DNA of 64,000 bases, from contig NZ_JAMZEA010000003.1 in the NCBI RefSeq assembly GCF_024172125.1, positions 868,001 through 932,000 on the forward strand, read 5' to 3'. Positions 40,455 to 48,112 of this stretch are shown in pieces. Each line of letters opens with the position of its first letter. Position 1 is the first letter of the stretch. This DNA comes from Actinomadura rupiterrae. GTDB lineage: Bacteria; Actinomycetota; Actinomycetes; Streptosporangiales; Streptosporangiaceae. The notes beneath the pieces were generated by a model. The model saw only the letters and a program-made list of their open reading frames with translations, was not told where the DNA came from and ran no database searches. The translations under genes and the position numbers were made by a program.

Positions 40455-40685
40455 GGCGGCACGCGCGAAAGGAGGTGGTCCAAGAAATGGTTGATTCTGG
40501 GACTCGCGAGGTGACTGTCCGCTAGTCGCCGTCCTGCCGCGGCGCCGCCGTCTCGTACGGAGGCCGCCGGTCATCGGACGGTGACCGGCGATTACCAGGC
40601 AGTTACCCGGCCCCCGGACCGACGTATCAGTCCTGTACGTCGTCCCGCCACCCGGCGGGAAGGTTCGGGGGTCGCTTTATGTCTT
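40455..40685 (+). ncRNA. Candidate structured RNA with mini-ORF and three-way junction
   Basis: A plus-strand locus between the minus-strand fur and nitrobindin genes. A possible promoter is TTTGCC (40424-40429), 17 bp, CATAGC (40447-40452). The mini-ORF comes first, then a 9-bp hairpin CGCCGGTCA / TGACCGGCG (40565-40590). A three-way junction follows: outer stem GGCCCCCGGACC (40609-40620) with GGTTCGGGGGTC (40662-40673, two G-U pairs), inner stems GACGTA/TACGTC (40621-40641) and CCCGCC/GGCGGG (40644-40659), then TCGCTTTAT. The folds are direct sequence readings; expression is inferred. Confidence 0.5.
40487..40525 (+). CDS. Twelve-codon mini-ORF with an extended Shine-Dalgarno
   Basis: The ORF reads MVDSGTREVTVR then TAG. 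GAAAGGAGGTGGTCC (40467-40481) precedes the ATG by 5 nt and can pair with the actinobacterial 16S 3' end over all 15 positions (one G-U), far more than a normal ribosome binding site. It lies at the front of a structured RNA on the opposite strand from both neighbours. It may be a leader peptide, a small functional peptide, or a ribosome-binding decoy. Confidence 0.55.
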   Translation: MVDSGTREVTVR

Positions 40686-40704
40686 CCGCCAGTGCCTTTC
40701 CCGG

Positions 40705-41205
40705 TCAGTCGGCCTTCTTGAGCTGCGCCGACAGGTGCGCCTGGAGGGGCTGGCCCATCGCCGCCATCTCGTAGACCCAGCCGAGGTCGCGCGCGCCGTT
40801 CTTCTCCGGCATCAGCCCGTACAGCCGCTTGCCCGCCTTGACCTCCTTGGCGGTCTCGGTGCGGGCGACCACGTCGGTCGCCAGCTCGACCTGGTGGAAG
40901 GCGATGGTGCCGAGGTAGATCTCGACGATGCCGGTGGGGTGCGCCAGCGTCACCTCCAGCCGGTTGCCCGGCTGCGGCCGCCAGTACCCGGTCTCGGTGG
41001 ACAGCGGGCGCCCGACCGTGCCGTCCGCCTCGATCAGCCAGCTCCGGCTGGAGTAGATCAGGAACGGCTTGCCGTTGTGGCCGAAGGTGATCTCCTGGCC
41101 GAAGTTGAACGCCTCGATCGTCGGGTAGTCGCCGACCCCGGCGCCCTTCCAGGTGCCCAGGAGGAACTCCAGCGGTTTGAGGTCGTCGTGCAGCTCAGGC
41201 TCCAT
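40705..41205 (-). CDS. FABP-like nitrobindin family protein
   Basis: A 166-aa beta-barrel of the nitrobindin/THAP4 (DUF1794) family, which binds haem and handles NO or peroxynitrite in characterised members. The motif LLGTWKGAGVGDYPTI (GxWxGxG) and the distal strands EVTLAHPTGIVEIYLGTI match. A candidate haem-ligand His lies in the C-terminal part. ATG 41205 (MEPELHDDLKPLEFL) is preferred over a GC-rich upstream extension. Confidence 0.88.
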   Translation of the reverse strand: MEPELHDDLKPLEFLLGTWKGAGVGDYPTIEAFNFGQEITFGHNGKPFLIYSSRSWLIEADGTVGRPLSTETGYWRPQPGNRLEVTLAHPTGIVEIYLGTIAFHQVELATDVVARTETAKEVKAGKRLYGLMPEKNGARDLGWVYEMAAMGQPLQAHLSAQLKKAD

Positions 41206-41256
41206 GCCCGCAAATCTATCGCCCGCCCGCGCCCGCGCGCCCGCCATGCCGCCGGG

Positions 41257-41355
41257 TCAGCGCAGCCGGAACAGCCGGACGACCAGGAGGGTCGCGGCGA
41301 CCGCCATGCCTGCGCAGGCGAGGACGAGCACGCCCGCGTTCACCAGTCCGCCCAT
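41257..41355 (-). CDS. Tiny single-pass membrane protein (32 aa)
   Basis: The frame reads MGGLVNAGVLVLACAGMAVA then ATLLVVRLFRLR and stops: one TM helix with a basic C-terminus. It lies 51 bp upstream of the nitrobindin gene in the same direction. It is supported by composition and position only. Confidence 0.5.
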   Translation of the reverse strand: MGGLVNAGVLVLACAGMAVAATLLVVRLFRLR

Positions 41356-41420
41356 GGCGCACCACCCTAGCCCGGCGCGGGGGCGGGGCCGCGGCGCCGC
41401 GCCCGGCTACAGTGCCCGGT

Positions 41421-41783
41421 ATGGCGCGTTCTTTGGTGATCAAGGCGACGGCGGGCGCGGACGGCCCGGAGCGGGTGAACCAGGCGTTCACGGTCGCGGC
41501 GGCGGCCGTCGCGAGCGGGCTGGAGGTCTCGCTGTGGCTGACCGGCGAGTCGGCCTGGTACGCGTTGCCCGGCCGCGCGAAGGAGCTGGAGCTGCCCCTC
41601 GCCACCCCGCTGGACGAGCTGCTCCAGGTGATCATGTCGGCCGGCCGCGTGACGCTCTGCACCCAGTGCGCCGGACGCCGCGACATCGGCCCCGACGACG
41701 TGATCCCCGGCATCCGCATCGCCGGCGCCCCCACCTTCGTAGAAGAGATCACCGCCGACGGCGTCCAAGCCCTCGTCTACTGA
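41421..41783 (+). CDS. DsrE family protein
   Basis: A 120-aa DsrE/YchN-like protein (MARSLVIKATAGADGPERVN, AFTVAAAAVASGLEVSLWLT). The family's sulphur-relay Cys may be in TLCTQCAGRRD, where two Cys lie 3 residues apart. ATG 41421 was chosen. Role in sulphur or redox transfer is inferred from the family. Opposite strand to the nitrobindin pair. Confidence 0.85.
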   Translation: MARSLVIKATAGADGPERVNQAFTVAAAAVASGLEVSLWLTGESAWYALPGRAKELELPLATPLDELLQVIMSAGRVTLCTQCAGRRDIGPDDVIPGIRIAGAPTFVEEITADGVQALVY

Positions 41784-41788
41784 CGCGC

Positions 41789-41817
41789 GGCTTGATCAGG
41801 CTGCGCCTGATCAAGCC
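41789..41817. terminator. Perfect hairpin after the DsrE gene
   Basis: GGCTTGATCAGGC-TGC-GCCTGATCAAGCC is a 13-bp perfect stem-loop without T-tract. TGATCAAGC-like words recur twice more before the phosphoesterase stop (near 41876 and 41924). The rest of this gap shows nothing else. Confidence 0.65.
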
Positions 41818-41924
41818 GGGCGGACTGAGCACGCGCGCGGACTGAGCGAGCGCGCGGGCTGGCGCGCGCGCGGGGTGATCAAGCGCGTGGGGCGGTCTGG
41901 AGCGCGGGTCGGCGGGTGCGGGGA

Positions 41925-43346
41925 TCAAGCGCGGAGACCTGAGAGGTCTCGGCGGGTGGTGGTGTTGCGGTCGGTGAGGCGGTCGCCGAAGGAGAGGCGG
42001 GGCCAGGCGCCGGAGAGCTCCTGCCTACTGCGCTCGCTCCACTCGCGGGCGAGCGGCGCGCGGGTCTTGTAGAAGTTGAGCGCGTACCCGCCGGAATGGA
42101 CGCGCAGCAGCGTGAAGCCGCCCGGGTACTCCTTGACCGCCGCGACCTCCTGCTGGACGACCCGGGGCGCGAGCGGGAACACCGAGCGCCGGTTCCGGTG
42201 GGTGTGCCCGGCGTGGTGGAGCAGGACGCCGGGTGTCCGGTTGTAAGCGGCGAGGATCTGCAGCGACTGCCCGGCGTCGAGCGAGTGCGTCCCGGTGACG
42301 GCGAGCGGGTCGTTCTCGGTGAACAGCGGGTGGTGGCCGAAGACCAGCGTCGGACGGTCCGGATCGCGGGCCAGCTCGTCCTGGAACCAGGCGAGCTGCT
42401 CGCGGCCCAGTCCGCCCGAGTCGCCGCCGTTGCCGGGCTTGTCGTAGGTGTCGAGGCCGATGATCCGCAGGCCGTTCAGCTCGTGCGAGAAGTACGTCGG
42501 ACGGCCCTGGAAGAACGCGTCGCCGAAGCAGTCGTTCCCCTGCCAGCGTCCCGGCGTGCAGGTGGGCTGCCCGTCGTGCGCCCGGTCGTGGTTGCCGCGC
42601 GTGACCAGGTAGTCCGTCCCGTAGGCGCCGAACCGGTCGAGCAGGCCCTTGGCGCGGGCGAGGTCGCCGGGCGCGGCCTCGGCGCTGACGTCCCCGGCGG
42701 CGAGCAGGTGCGTCGCGCCGCGCGCCTTCGCGTCGTCCACCAGCGCGGTCGCCATGATCTCCGGGTAGGGCGGGTGGCCCGGGACCTGCGAGATGCCCTT
42801 GATCCACGGCAGTCCGCCGACCAGGCCCGCGACGGTCTCGCCGAGGTGCAGGTCGTTGCAGAGCGCGACCGCGAACAGGAACCGTCCCGGCGGCGGCTGC
42901 GGCGTGGTGAACGCGAAGACCCCGTCGCCGCGCGGCGTCCCGGCCGCGTGCCCGCCGTTCAGCGGCGTCTCGGACGCGGCGCGCCCCTGCGACAGCGCCT
43001 TGTAGTAATAGGTGCGCCCGGGTTCGAGTCCGTGCAGCTCGACGTGGTGGTACGCCGTGCCGGACGGCCCGTGCGCGACGCGGTTCAGCCGCGCCGGATG
43101 CGTCCCGTACCGGACCTCGGCGTCGGCGGCCGCCGGCCGCATCCGCCCGAGCCCGTCGTCGGTGCCCGGCGCGCCCGTGTACCAGGTGAGGACGGCGCCG
43201 GTCTCGGTCAGCGTGACCAGCTCCAGGTTCACCGCCCGGACGCTCGAAGGCGACGCGGCACTCGCGGCGGACGGCACCAGCGTGAACCCGGCGGCGACCG
43301 CGCTCAGCCGCAGCACGTCGCGGCGGCTCGCCGCGCAGCAGATCAT
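41925..43346 (-). CDS. Tat-exported calcineurin-like phosphoesterase with N-terminal fibronectin-like domain
   Basis: A 473-aa protein. Tat signal: ASRRDVLRLSAVAAGFTLVP then SAASA. A fibronectin-III-like domain follows (GAVLTWYTGAPGTDDG, LEPGRTYYYKALSQG), as in purple acid phosphatases. The two-metal centre is marked by NDLHLGE, LAAGDVSAEA, TRGNHDRAH, VFGHHPLF and HAGHTHRN. It should act outside the membrane on phosphate esters; the substrate is unknown. ATG 43346 is preferred, giving a compact Tat leader. Confidence 0.88.
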   Translation of the reverse strand: MICCAASRRDVLRLSAVAAGFTLVPSAASAASPSSVRAVNLELVTLTETGAVLTWYTGAPGTDDGLGRMRPAAADAEVRYGTHPARLNRVAHGPSGTAYHHVELHGLEPGRTYYYKALSQGRAASETPLNGGHAAGTPRGDGVFAFTTPQPPPGRFLFAVALCNDLHLGETVAGLVGGLPWIKGISQVPGHPPYPEIMATALVDDAKARGATHLLAAGDVSAEAAPGDLARAKGLLDRFGAYGTDYLVTRGNHDRAHDGQPTCTPGRWQGNDCFGDAFFQGRPTYFSHELNGLRIIGLDTYDKPGNGGDSGGLGREQLAWFQDELARDPDRPTLVFGHHPLFTENDPLAVTGTHSLDAGQSLQILAAYNRTPGVLLHHAGHTHRNRRSVFPLAPRVVQQEVAAVKEYPGGFTLLRVHSGGYALNFYKTRAPLAREWSERSRQELSGAWPRLSFGDRLTDRNTTTRRDLSGLRA

Positions 43347-43479
43347 GGACGCACTGTGGCAGCGGCCCGTGAACCCCGCCAGACCCAAACGGAACCGGCC
43401 GCCCCCGCGCGAGGGGACGGCCGGAGAACGCCGGGTTCGGGCCGACCGCCCGTCGCTCGCAGCGACGGCCGGCAGGTGC

Positions 43480-44208
43480 CTACTCGGTAGGCGCGCCCAG
43501 GACGGCCGCGAGGCGCTCCTCGCGGAGCCGGCCCGCCCAGGAGTCGTCGACCGGCTGGAGCTCCTGGCCCACCGCCCAGCGGAGCAGCAGGTCGGCGAGC
43601 GCCGGGTTCCGGACGAGCGCCGGGCCGTGCATGTACGTGCCGAGGACGTGGCCGCTGTAGGCGCCCTCGAAGCCCTGCCCGTCGCCGTTGCCGATGCCCG
43701 AGACGACCTTGCCGAACGGGCGGGCGTTCGGGCCGATGCTGGTCGCGCCCTGGTGGTTCTCGAAGCCGGTCACGCGCGGGACGCGCAGCTCGGACGCGAC
43801 GTCCGACACGACCTCGCCGACCGCGCGCTGCTGCCCGCGGCCCGAGCGGATGTCGAGGATGCCGAGGCCCGGTAGCGGCTGGCCCTCGTCCCCGCCGAAC
43901 TCGTGCCCGATGATCTGGAAGCCCGCGCAGACCGCGAACACCACCGCGCCGTTCTCGACGGCCCGGTGCAGCCCGCCGTCGGCGCGCAGCCGCTGCGCGG
44001 CGAGGATCTGCGGCCGGTCCTCGCCGCCGCCGAGCAGGTAGATGTGCCCGTCGGCGGGCACCGGCTCGTCCGAGCGCAGGTTCACGGTCTCGGTCGGGAT
44101 GCCGCGCAGCGCGGCCCGCCGCTCCAGGACGATCGTGTTGCCCTGGTCGCCGTAGGTGGACAGCAGGTCCGGATAGATCCAGACGATCTTCAAGCGGTCA
44201 GACGACAC
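43480..44208 (-). CDS. gatD: Lipid II isoglutaminyl synthase, glutamine amidotransferase subunit
   Basis: A 242-aa class I glutaminase that supplies ammonia to MurT for amidation of D-Glu in the lipid II stem peptide. Nucleophile Cys94 is in VVFAVCAGFQIIGHEFGG; the CobB/CobQ-like His lies in YSGHVLGTYMHGPALVRNP. LKIVWIYPDLLSTYGDQGNT is the usual N-terminus. It overlaps the murT end by 11 bp. Confidence 0.93.
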   Translation of the reverse strand: MSSDRLKIVWIYPDLLSTYGDQGNTIVLERRAALRGIPTETVNLRSDEPVPADGHIYLLGGGEDRPQILAAQRLRADGGLHRAVENGAVVFAVCAGFQIIGHEFGGDEGQPLPGLGILDIRSGRGQQRAVGEVVSDVASELRVPRVTGFENHQGATSIGPNARPFGKVVSGIGNGDGQGFEGAYSGHVLGTYMHGPALVRNPALADLLLRWAVGQELQPVDDSWAGRLREERLAAVLGAPTE

Positions 44209-45448
44209 GGCCGTACCTCGTTCGGATGCTCTGGAAGGCGGTGTAGTTGGCGATCACGTCGAGGTGCCCCGGCTGGACGGCGAGGATCGCCTGCTCCACG
44301 TCGTCCACCACGGTGAACGGCACCTCGGCGGCCTCCAGCCGGGCGGCCAGGTCGATCCGGCGCTCGCCGGTGACCCAGACCGGGCGGCCGCGCAGCAGCC
44401 GGAAGTCGACGTCCCACAGCCAGGAGGTGTCCCGGCCGTCCGGGCCCTGCGCGTTGATCGACAGGATCAGCGGCGACGGCGCCGGCTTCAGCACGTCGAA
44501 CGCCTCCAGCCAGCCCGCCGGGTTCTTGGCGAGCAGCAGCCGCAGCGTCCGGCCCTGCGCCTCCACCGAGGTGTACCGGCCCGCGACCGACTTCACCGTC
44601 GCCAGCAGCGGCAGCGCCTGCTCCGGCGGGAGGCCGAACTGCGCGACGACGGCGAGCGCGACCGCCGCGTTCGACCGGTTCGCTCGTCCCGGCAGCTGGA
44701 TCGCGTCCAGCGGGAACGCGCGGCCCTGCGGGTCGTAGACCGCGCCGTTGTGCAGCACCCAGTCCGGACGCGGCCGGCGGAAGTGGCACTGGCGGCAGGC
44801 CCAGTCGGAGTTCTCCTCGCCCTCCTGGCGGTCCAGCGGGCCGCCGCACTCGGGGCAGCACCAGGAGTCCTCGCGCCAGTGCTGGCCCGCCGCGACCCAG
44901 GTCACCGACTTGGCGGTGGCCGCGCCCCAGGTCACCAGCGGGTCGTCGCAGTTCGCCACGACGTGGGTGTTCGGCGCCTCGGACAGCGACTTGCGCCACT
45001 TGCCCGCCAGCAGCCAGATCTCGGCGGCGCGGTCCATCTGGTCGCGGGACAGGTTCATCAGCGCGACGACGTTCGCGCCGGTCTCCCGCAGCACCATCGG
45101 GACGTACTTCTCGTCGCACTCCAGCACGCCGTAGCGGGCGTCCGGGGCGGACGCGAGCGCGGACACGTGCCCGGTGGGCATGTTCGCGCCGAACGCGTTG
45201 GTGGCGACCTCCCCGAGCGGCGTCATCGCCGAGGTGATCAGCCGGGTCGTCGTCGTCTTGCCGTTGGTGGCCGAGACGAGGACGAGCTTGCGGTCCCGGG
45301 ACAGCCGGGTGAGCAGCTCGGGGTCGAGCTTGAGACCGACCTTCCCGCCGATCACCGACCCGTCCCCCTTGCCCGCCATCCGGGACATCTTCGCGGCCGT
45401 ACGACCGAGCGCGACGGCCAGCTGCGAACGCAGCGGAAGATCGCTCAT
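44198..45448 (-). CDS. murT: Lipid II isoglutaminyl synthase, Mur ligase subunit
   Basis: A 416-aa ATP-dependent ligase partner of GatD. The P-loop is LVLVSATNGKTTTTRL, LNLSRDQMDRAAEIW is the family block with the catalytic Asp region, and the inserted zinc ribbon is WCCPECGGPL and WACRQCHF. The C-terminal DUF1727 part (YTAFQSIRTRYGRVV) is present. ATG 45448 (MSDLPLRSQLAVALGRTAAK) was chosen. The pair is usually constitutive in Gram-positives. Confidence 0.93.
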   Translation of the reverse strand: MSDLPLRSQLAVALGRTAAKMSRMAGKGDGSVIGGKVGLKLDPELLTRLSRDRKLVLVSATNGKTTTTRLITSAMTPLGEVATNAFGANMPTGHVSALASAPDARYGVLECDEKYVPMVLRETGANVVALMNLSRDQMDRAAEIWLLAGKWRKSLSEAPNTHVVANCDDPLVTWGAATAKSVTWVAAGQHWREDSWCCPECGGPLDRQEGEENSDWACRQCHFRRPRPDWVLHNGAVYDPQGRAFPLDAIQLPGRANRSNAAVALAVVAQFGLPPEQALPLLATVKSVAGRYTSVEAQGRTLRLLLAKNPAGWLEAFDVLKPAPSPLILSINAQGPDGRDTSWLWDVDFRLLRGRPVWVTGERRIDLAARLEAAEVPFTVVDDVEQAILAVQPGHLDVIANYTAFQSIRTRYGRVV

Positions 45449-45861
45449 GGACTCCGTCTTCTCTGTATGCGTGTCTCTGGGGCGCCTCAGCGACCTTCCC
45501 GAGGGTAGTCGGTACCGGGCCGGACTCGGCGTGGGTACGATCACGCGCCGCCGCGTCGCGTCCCGCCGTCCGATCCCGGCGCGCGACGCGGAGGACGGGG
45601 AATGCGACGAGCATCACACGTGGTTCGGGTAAACCTCGGCGGTCCGCCTTGACCGTGAACGACATGTCGTGATTCGGTGCCAGCCCCGGTGACGTTGCGA
45701 CGGCGGCCGAACGGAAGGCCCCGCGGATTCCCGTCACCGCGTACGCGGCGGGTGGTACGCAGTACCTTTTGTCGGAACCCCGCGGCCGGAGTGGGGAGGT
45801 CCGCCCCGAGGAGGGCGTGGGCCGCGAGGCGTGCGAAGCGGCGACAAGCGAGGTCTGAGCG
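45449..45861. other. Divergent intergenic region between murT and the zinc-ribbon gene
   Basis: About 410 bp with no credible gene. ACGACATGTCGT (45659-45670) is a perfect 12-bp palindrome close to TTGACC (45649-45654), a possible -35 for the plus-strand gene. It must contain promoters for both divergent genes. Confidence 0.4.
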
Positions 45862-47595
45862 ATGCAGTGTCCGACGTGCGGGTCTACCACGGCCGGGACG
45901 CTCGACAGGTGCACGAACTGCGGAACGCCCACGGGTGCGGCGGCCGCGCAGAACCCCGGCGGTGCGCAGAACGCCGGCTTCCCGAACCCCGGCGTGCAGG
46001 ACCACGGCATGGCGTCCGCCCAGAACGGCTTCGGCCAGAACGGCTTCGGCCAGAACGACGGCTTCGGCCAGAACGGCCTGGCGCAGGGCGGCCCGTCCCA
46101 GAACGGCGGCGGCGAGGAGTTCGGCGACCGGACGATGGTCGTCCCGGGTCCGGGCGCGTCGCCGTCCGGGTTCGGTGGCGGGCAGGGCGGCATGCCGCTG
46201 TCCGCGCCTACCTCCCTTGACTCTTCGCCGTCCTCCGGGAACGGGCTGTCCGGGTCCTCCGGGAACGGGCAGGGCGGGGGTGACGTGCCTCCGCCGCCGG
46301 TCCCGGCGTGGGCCGCGTCCCAGCCCGCCTCGGTCGACCCCGAGTCCACCGCCGCGTGGGTGTTCGACCCGGCCGAGTCCGGCGAGCACCAGCAGGCCGG
46401 GCCCGCCGACCCGCACCCGGCCGAGATGAAGACGATCATCGCGCCGTCGTCCGCGATCTCCGCCGCCCAGCAGAACTGGCAGGACGGCGCGGCCGAGAAC
46501 CCGGCCGAGTCGATCGTCCCGGAGTCCTGGTACGCCAAGCCGCGCCGTCCGGAGGGCCCGGCCGAGGACTCCGGCCCGCAGCAGTGGCAGCCGCAGCAGA
46601 CCATGGCCGACCAGGGCTGGCAGCAGTCGCCGCCGCCTCCGGTCCAGGGCGGTTTCGGCCAGCCCGGCAACGAGCAGCCGACCACCATGCTCGACGCGGG
46701 CGCCGGCCAGGGCGGCGGCTTCGGCCAGCCGCAGGGCTTCGGCCAGGACGCCGGTTTCGGACAGCAGCAGGCGTTCGGTCAGGACGCGGGCTTCGGCCAG
46801 CAGCAGGGCTTCGGGCAGGACGCCGGGTTCGGCCAGCAGCAAGGCTTCGGCCAGGACGCGGGTTTCGGGCAGGACGCGGGTTTCGGACAACAGCAGCAGG
46901 GCTTCGGTCAAGGCGGCGGGTTCGACCAGGGCGGCGGGTTCGGGCAGCAAGGCTTCCAAGGCGGTCCGCCGTCCAAGACAGGCAAGAAGCCGAGCAAGCC
47001 GCTGCTGATCGGCGTCGGCGCGCTGGTCGCGGCGGCGGTGATCGCCGTCGTGGTCGTGCTGTGGCCGAGCGGCGGCAAGGGCGGCTCGTCGCCCAACTCG
47101 TCCAAGTCGCCGGTCGCGCAGAAGAGCAAGCTCCCCGCGGACGACGCCGCGCGCGAGCAGGCGGGCGCGGTGAACGCCGTGCTCAACGCCAGCGCCGACA
47201 CCAAGCGGACGCTGGTCAAGGGCCTCGGCCAGTCCCGCAAGTGCCAGGACCTCGCGGGCGCGACCGACTCGTTCAAGCAGGTCGCGCAGCGCCGCGAGAA
47301 CCAGCTCAAGCGCACCGCCGCCCTCAAGGTCGACAAGCTGTCGAACGGCGAGAAGCTGCGCGCGTCCCTGCACGACTCGCTCCAGGCCTCGCTGGACGTG
47401 GACCAGGCCCTGCTCACCTGGGCCACCCAGTCGCAGAAGGGCTGCAAGGGCAAGCCGAAGCCGGACGCCGCGCACGCGCCCGGGCGCGCCGACGCCGAGC
47501 GCCGCGCCACCTCGTCCAAGAAGTCCTTCGTCGAACTGTGGAACCCCGTCGCCCGCAAGACCGGCCAGCCCGCCCGCCACTGGACCGGCGTCTGA
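45862..47595 (+). CDS. Zinc-ribbon, Gly/Phe/Gln-rich low-complexity membrane protein
   Basis: A 577-aa protein in four parts. First, an N-terminal zinc ribbon (MQCPTCGSTTAGTLDRCTNC). Second, a long disordered region rich in G, F, Q, N, with about ten GFGQDAGFGQQQ-type repeats at residues 285-370. Third, a TM helix (LLIGVGALVAAAVIAVVVVL) near 385. Fourth, an extracytoplasmic helical domain of about 170 residues with Cys in GQSRKCQDLAG and QKGCKGKPKP, possibly a disulphide. The next gene is a diverged paralogue with the same order. Function unknown; the repeats resemble phase-separating FG/Q-rich domains (inference). Confidence 0.75.
   Translation: MQCPTCGSTTAGTLDRCTNCGTPTGAAAAQNPGGAQNAGFPNPGVQDHGMASAQNGFGQNGFGQNDGFGQNGLAQGGPSQNGGGEEFGDRTMVVPGPGASPSGFGGGQGGMPLSAPTSLDSSPSSGNGLSGSSGNGQGGGDVPPPPVPAWAASQPASVDPESTAAWVFDPAESGEHQQAGPADPHPAEMKTIIAPSSAISAAQQNWQDGAAENPAESIVPESWYAKPRRPEGPAEDSGPQQWQPQQTMADQGWQQSPPPPVQGGFGQPGNEQPTTMLDAGAGQGGGFGQPQGFGQDAGFGQQQAFGQDAGFGQQQGFGQDAGFGQQQGFGQDAGFGQDAGFGQQQQGFGQGGGFDQGGGFGQQGFQGGPPSKTGKKPSKPLLIGVGALVAAAVIAVVVVLWPSGGKGGSSPNSSKSPVAQKSKLPADDAAREQAGAVNAVLNASADTKRTLVKGLGQSRKCQDLAGATDSFKQVAQRRENQLKRTAALKVDKLSNGEKLRASLHDSLQASLDVDQALLTWATQSQKGCKGKPKPDAAHAPGRADAERRATSSKKSFVELWNPVARKTGQPARHWTGV
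46720..46965 (+). repeat. Coding repeat: GFGQ-type units in the zinc-ribbon protein
   Basis: Roughly ten imperfect 30-39-bp units (GGCTTCGGCCAGCAGCAGG, TTCGGCCAGGACGCGGG) encode GFGQQQ and GFGQDA. Copies differ mainly at third codon positions, so amino-acid selection rather than recent duplication maintains part of the array. Confidence 0.8.
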
Positions 47596-47609
47596 CCCGT
47601 GTTTCAAAG

Positions 47610-48112
47610 TCACGGCCCACTGCGCTCGCCTAGCGGCGTGCTTGCGCAGTCACGACCCACTGCGCTCGCCTAGCGGCGTGCTTACGCAGTCACGACCCAC
47701 TGCGCTCGCCTAGCGGCTCGCTCCGTGACCGTGCCTCGGCGAACGCGGCATCGCTTCGCGATCAACCCGGCTCCGCTCGCCTTCGGCTTCGCTCCGCCGG
47801 GTTGGTCACGCGTTCGCGCGCGTGGCCGAGACCACTTCGAAACAGGCCCTAGCCCGCAACCGGGCTTCTGCCTTGCGCGTCCGGCCTCGTCTGCGGACGA
47901 GGCCGGACGCGCGTCTCGTGCACGTCCGCGCGCATCCGACCACGCGGCGCATCTGAGCCGCAGCCGCGCGCGTCCGGCGCGTTTGCTGCGGGTGGGGTGG
48001 CCGACGGTGGTCAGGGGTGGTCACAAGGCGGTCGCGGCGCGGGCGGTGGGCGCCCGATGCGCGGCGCGCCACGGTACGGTGTTCGCGACGGACCCGACGG
48101 TGAGGGGCTTGC
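47610..48112. repeat. Three tandem 40-bp repeats, then gene-free GC-rich DNA
   Basis: TCACGACCCACTGCGCTCGC plus CTAGCGGCGTGCTTGCGCAG repeats at 47610, 47650 and 47690; the first two copies differ at two positions and the third diverges at its end. Each complete unit can fold as CTGCGC / GCGCAG. Beyond, to 48112, only degenerate dyads are seen (for example AACCCGG near 47765 with CCGGGTT near 47799) and no gene. Confidence 0.75.

Noticed and set aside
40609..40673. tRNA-like cloverleaf
   Set aside because: The three-way junction lacks an anticodon arm, T-loop consensus and CCA-compatible acceptor, so it is not called a tRNA.
43018..43040. GGTTCGAGTCC-like T-arm suggesting a tRNA
   Set aside because: It lies inside the phosphoesterase coding frame with no matching acceptor or D-arm.
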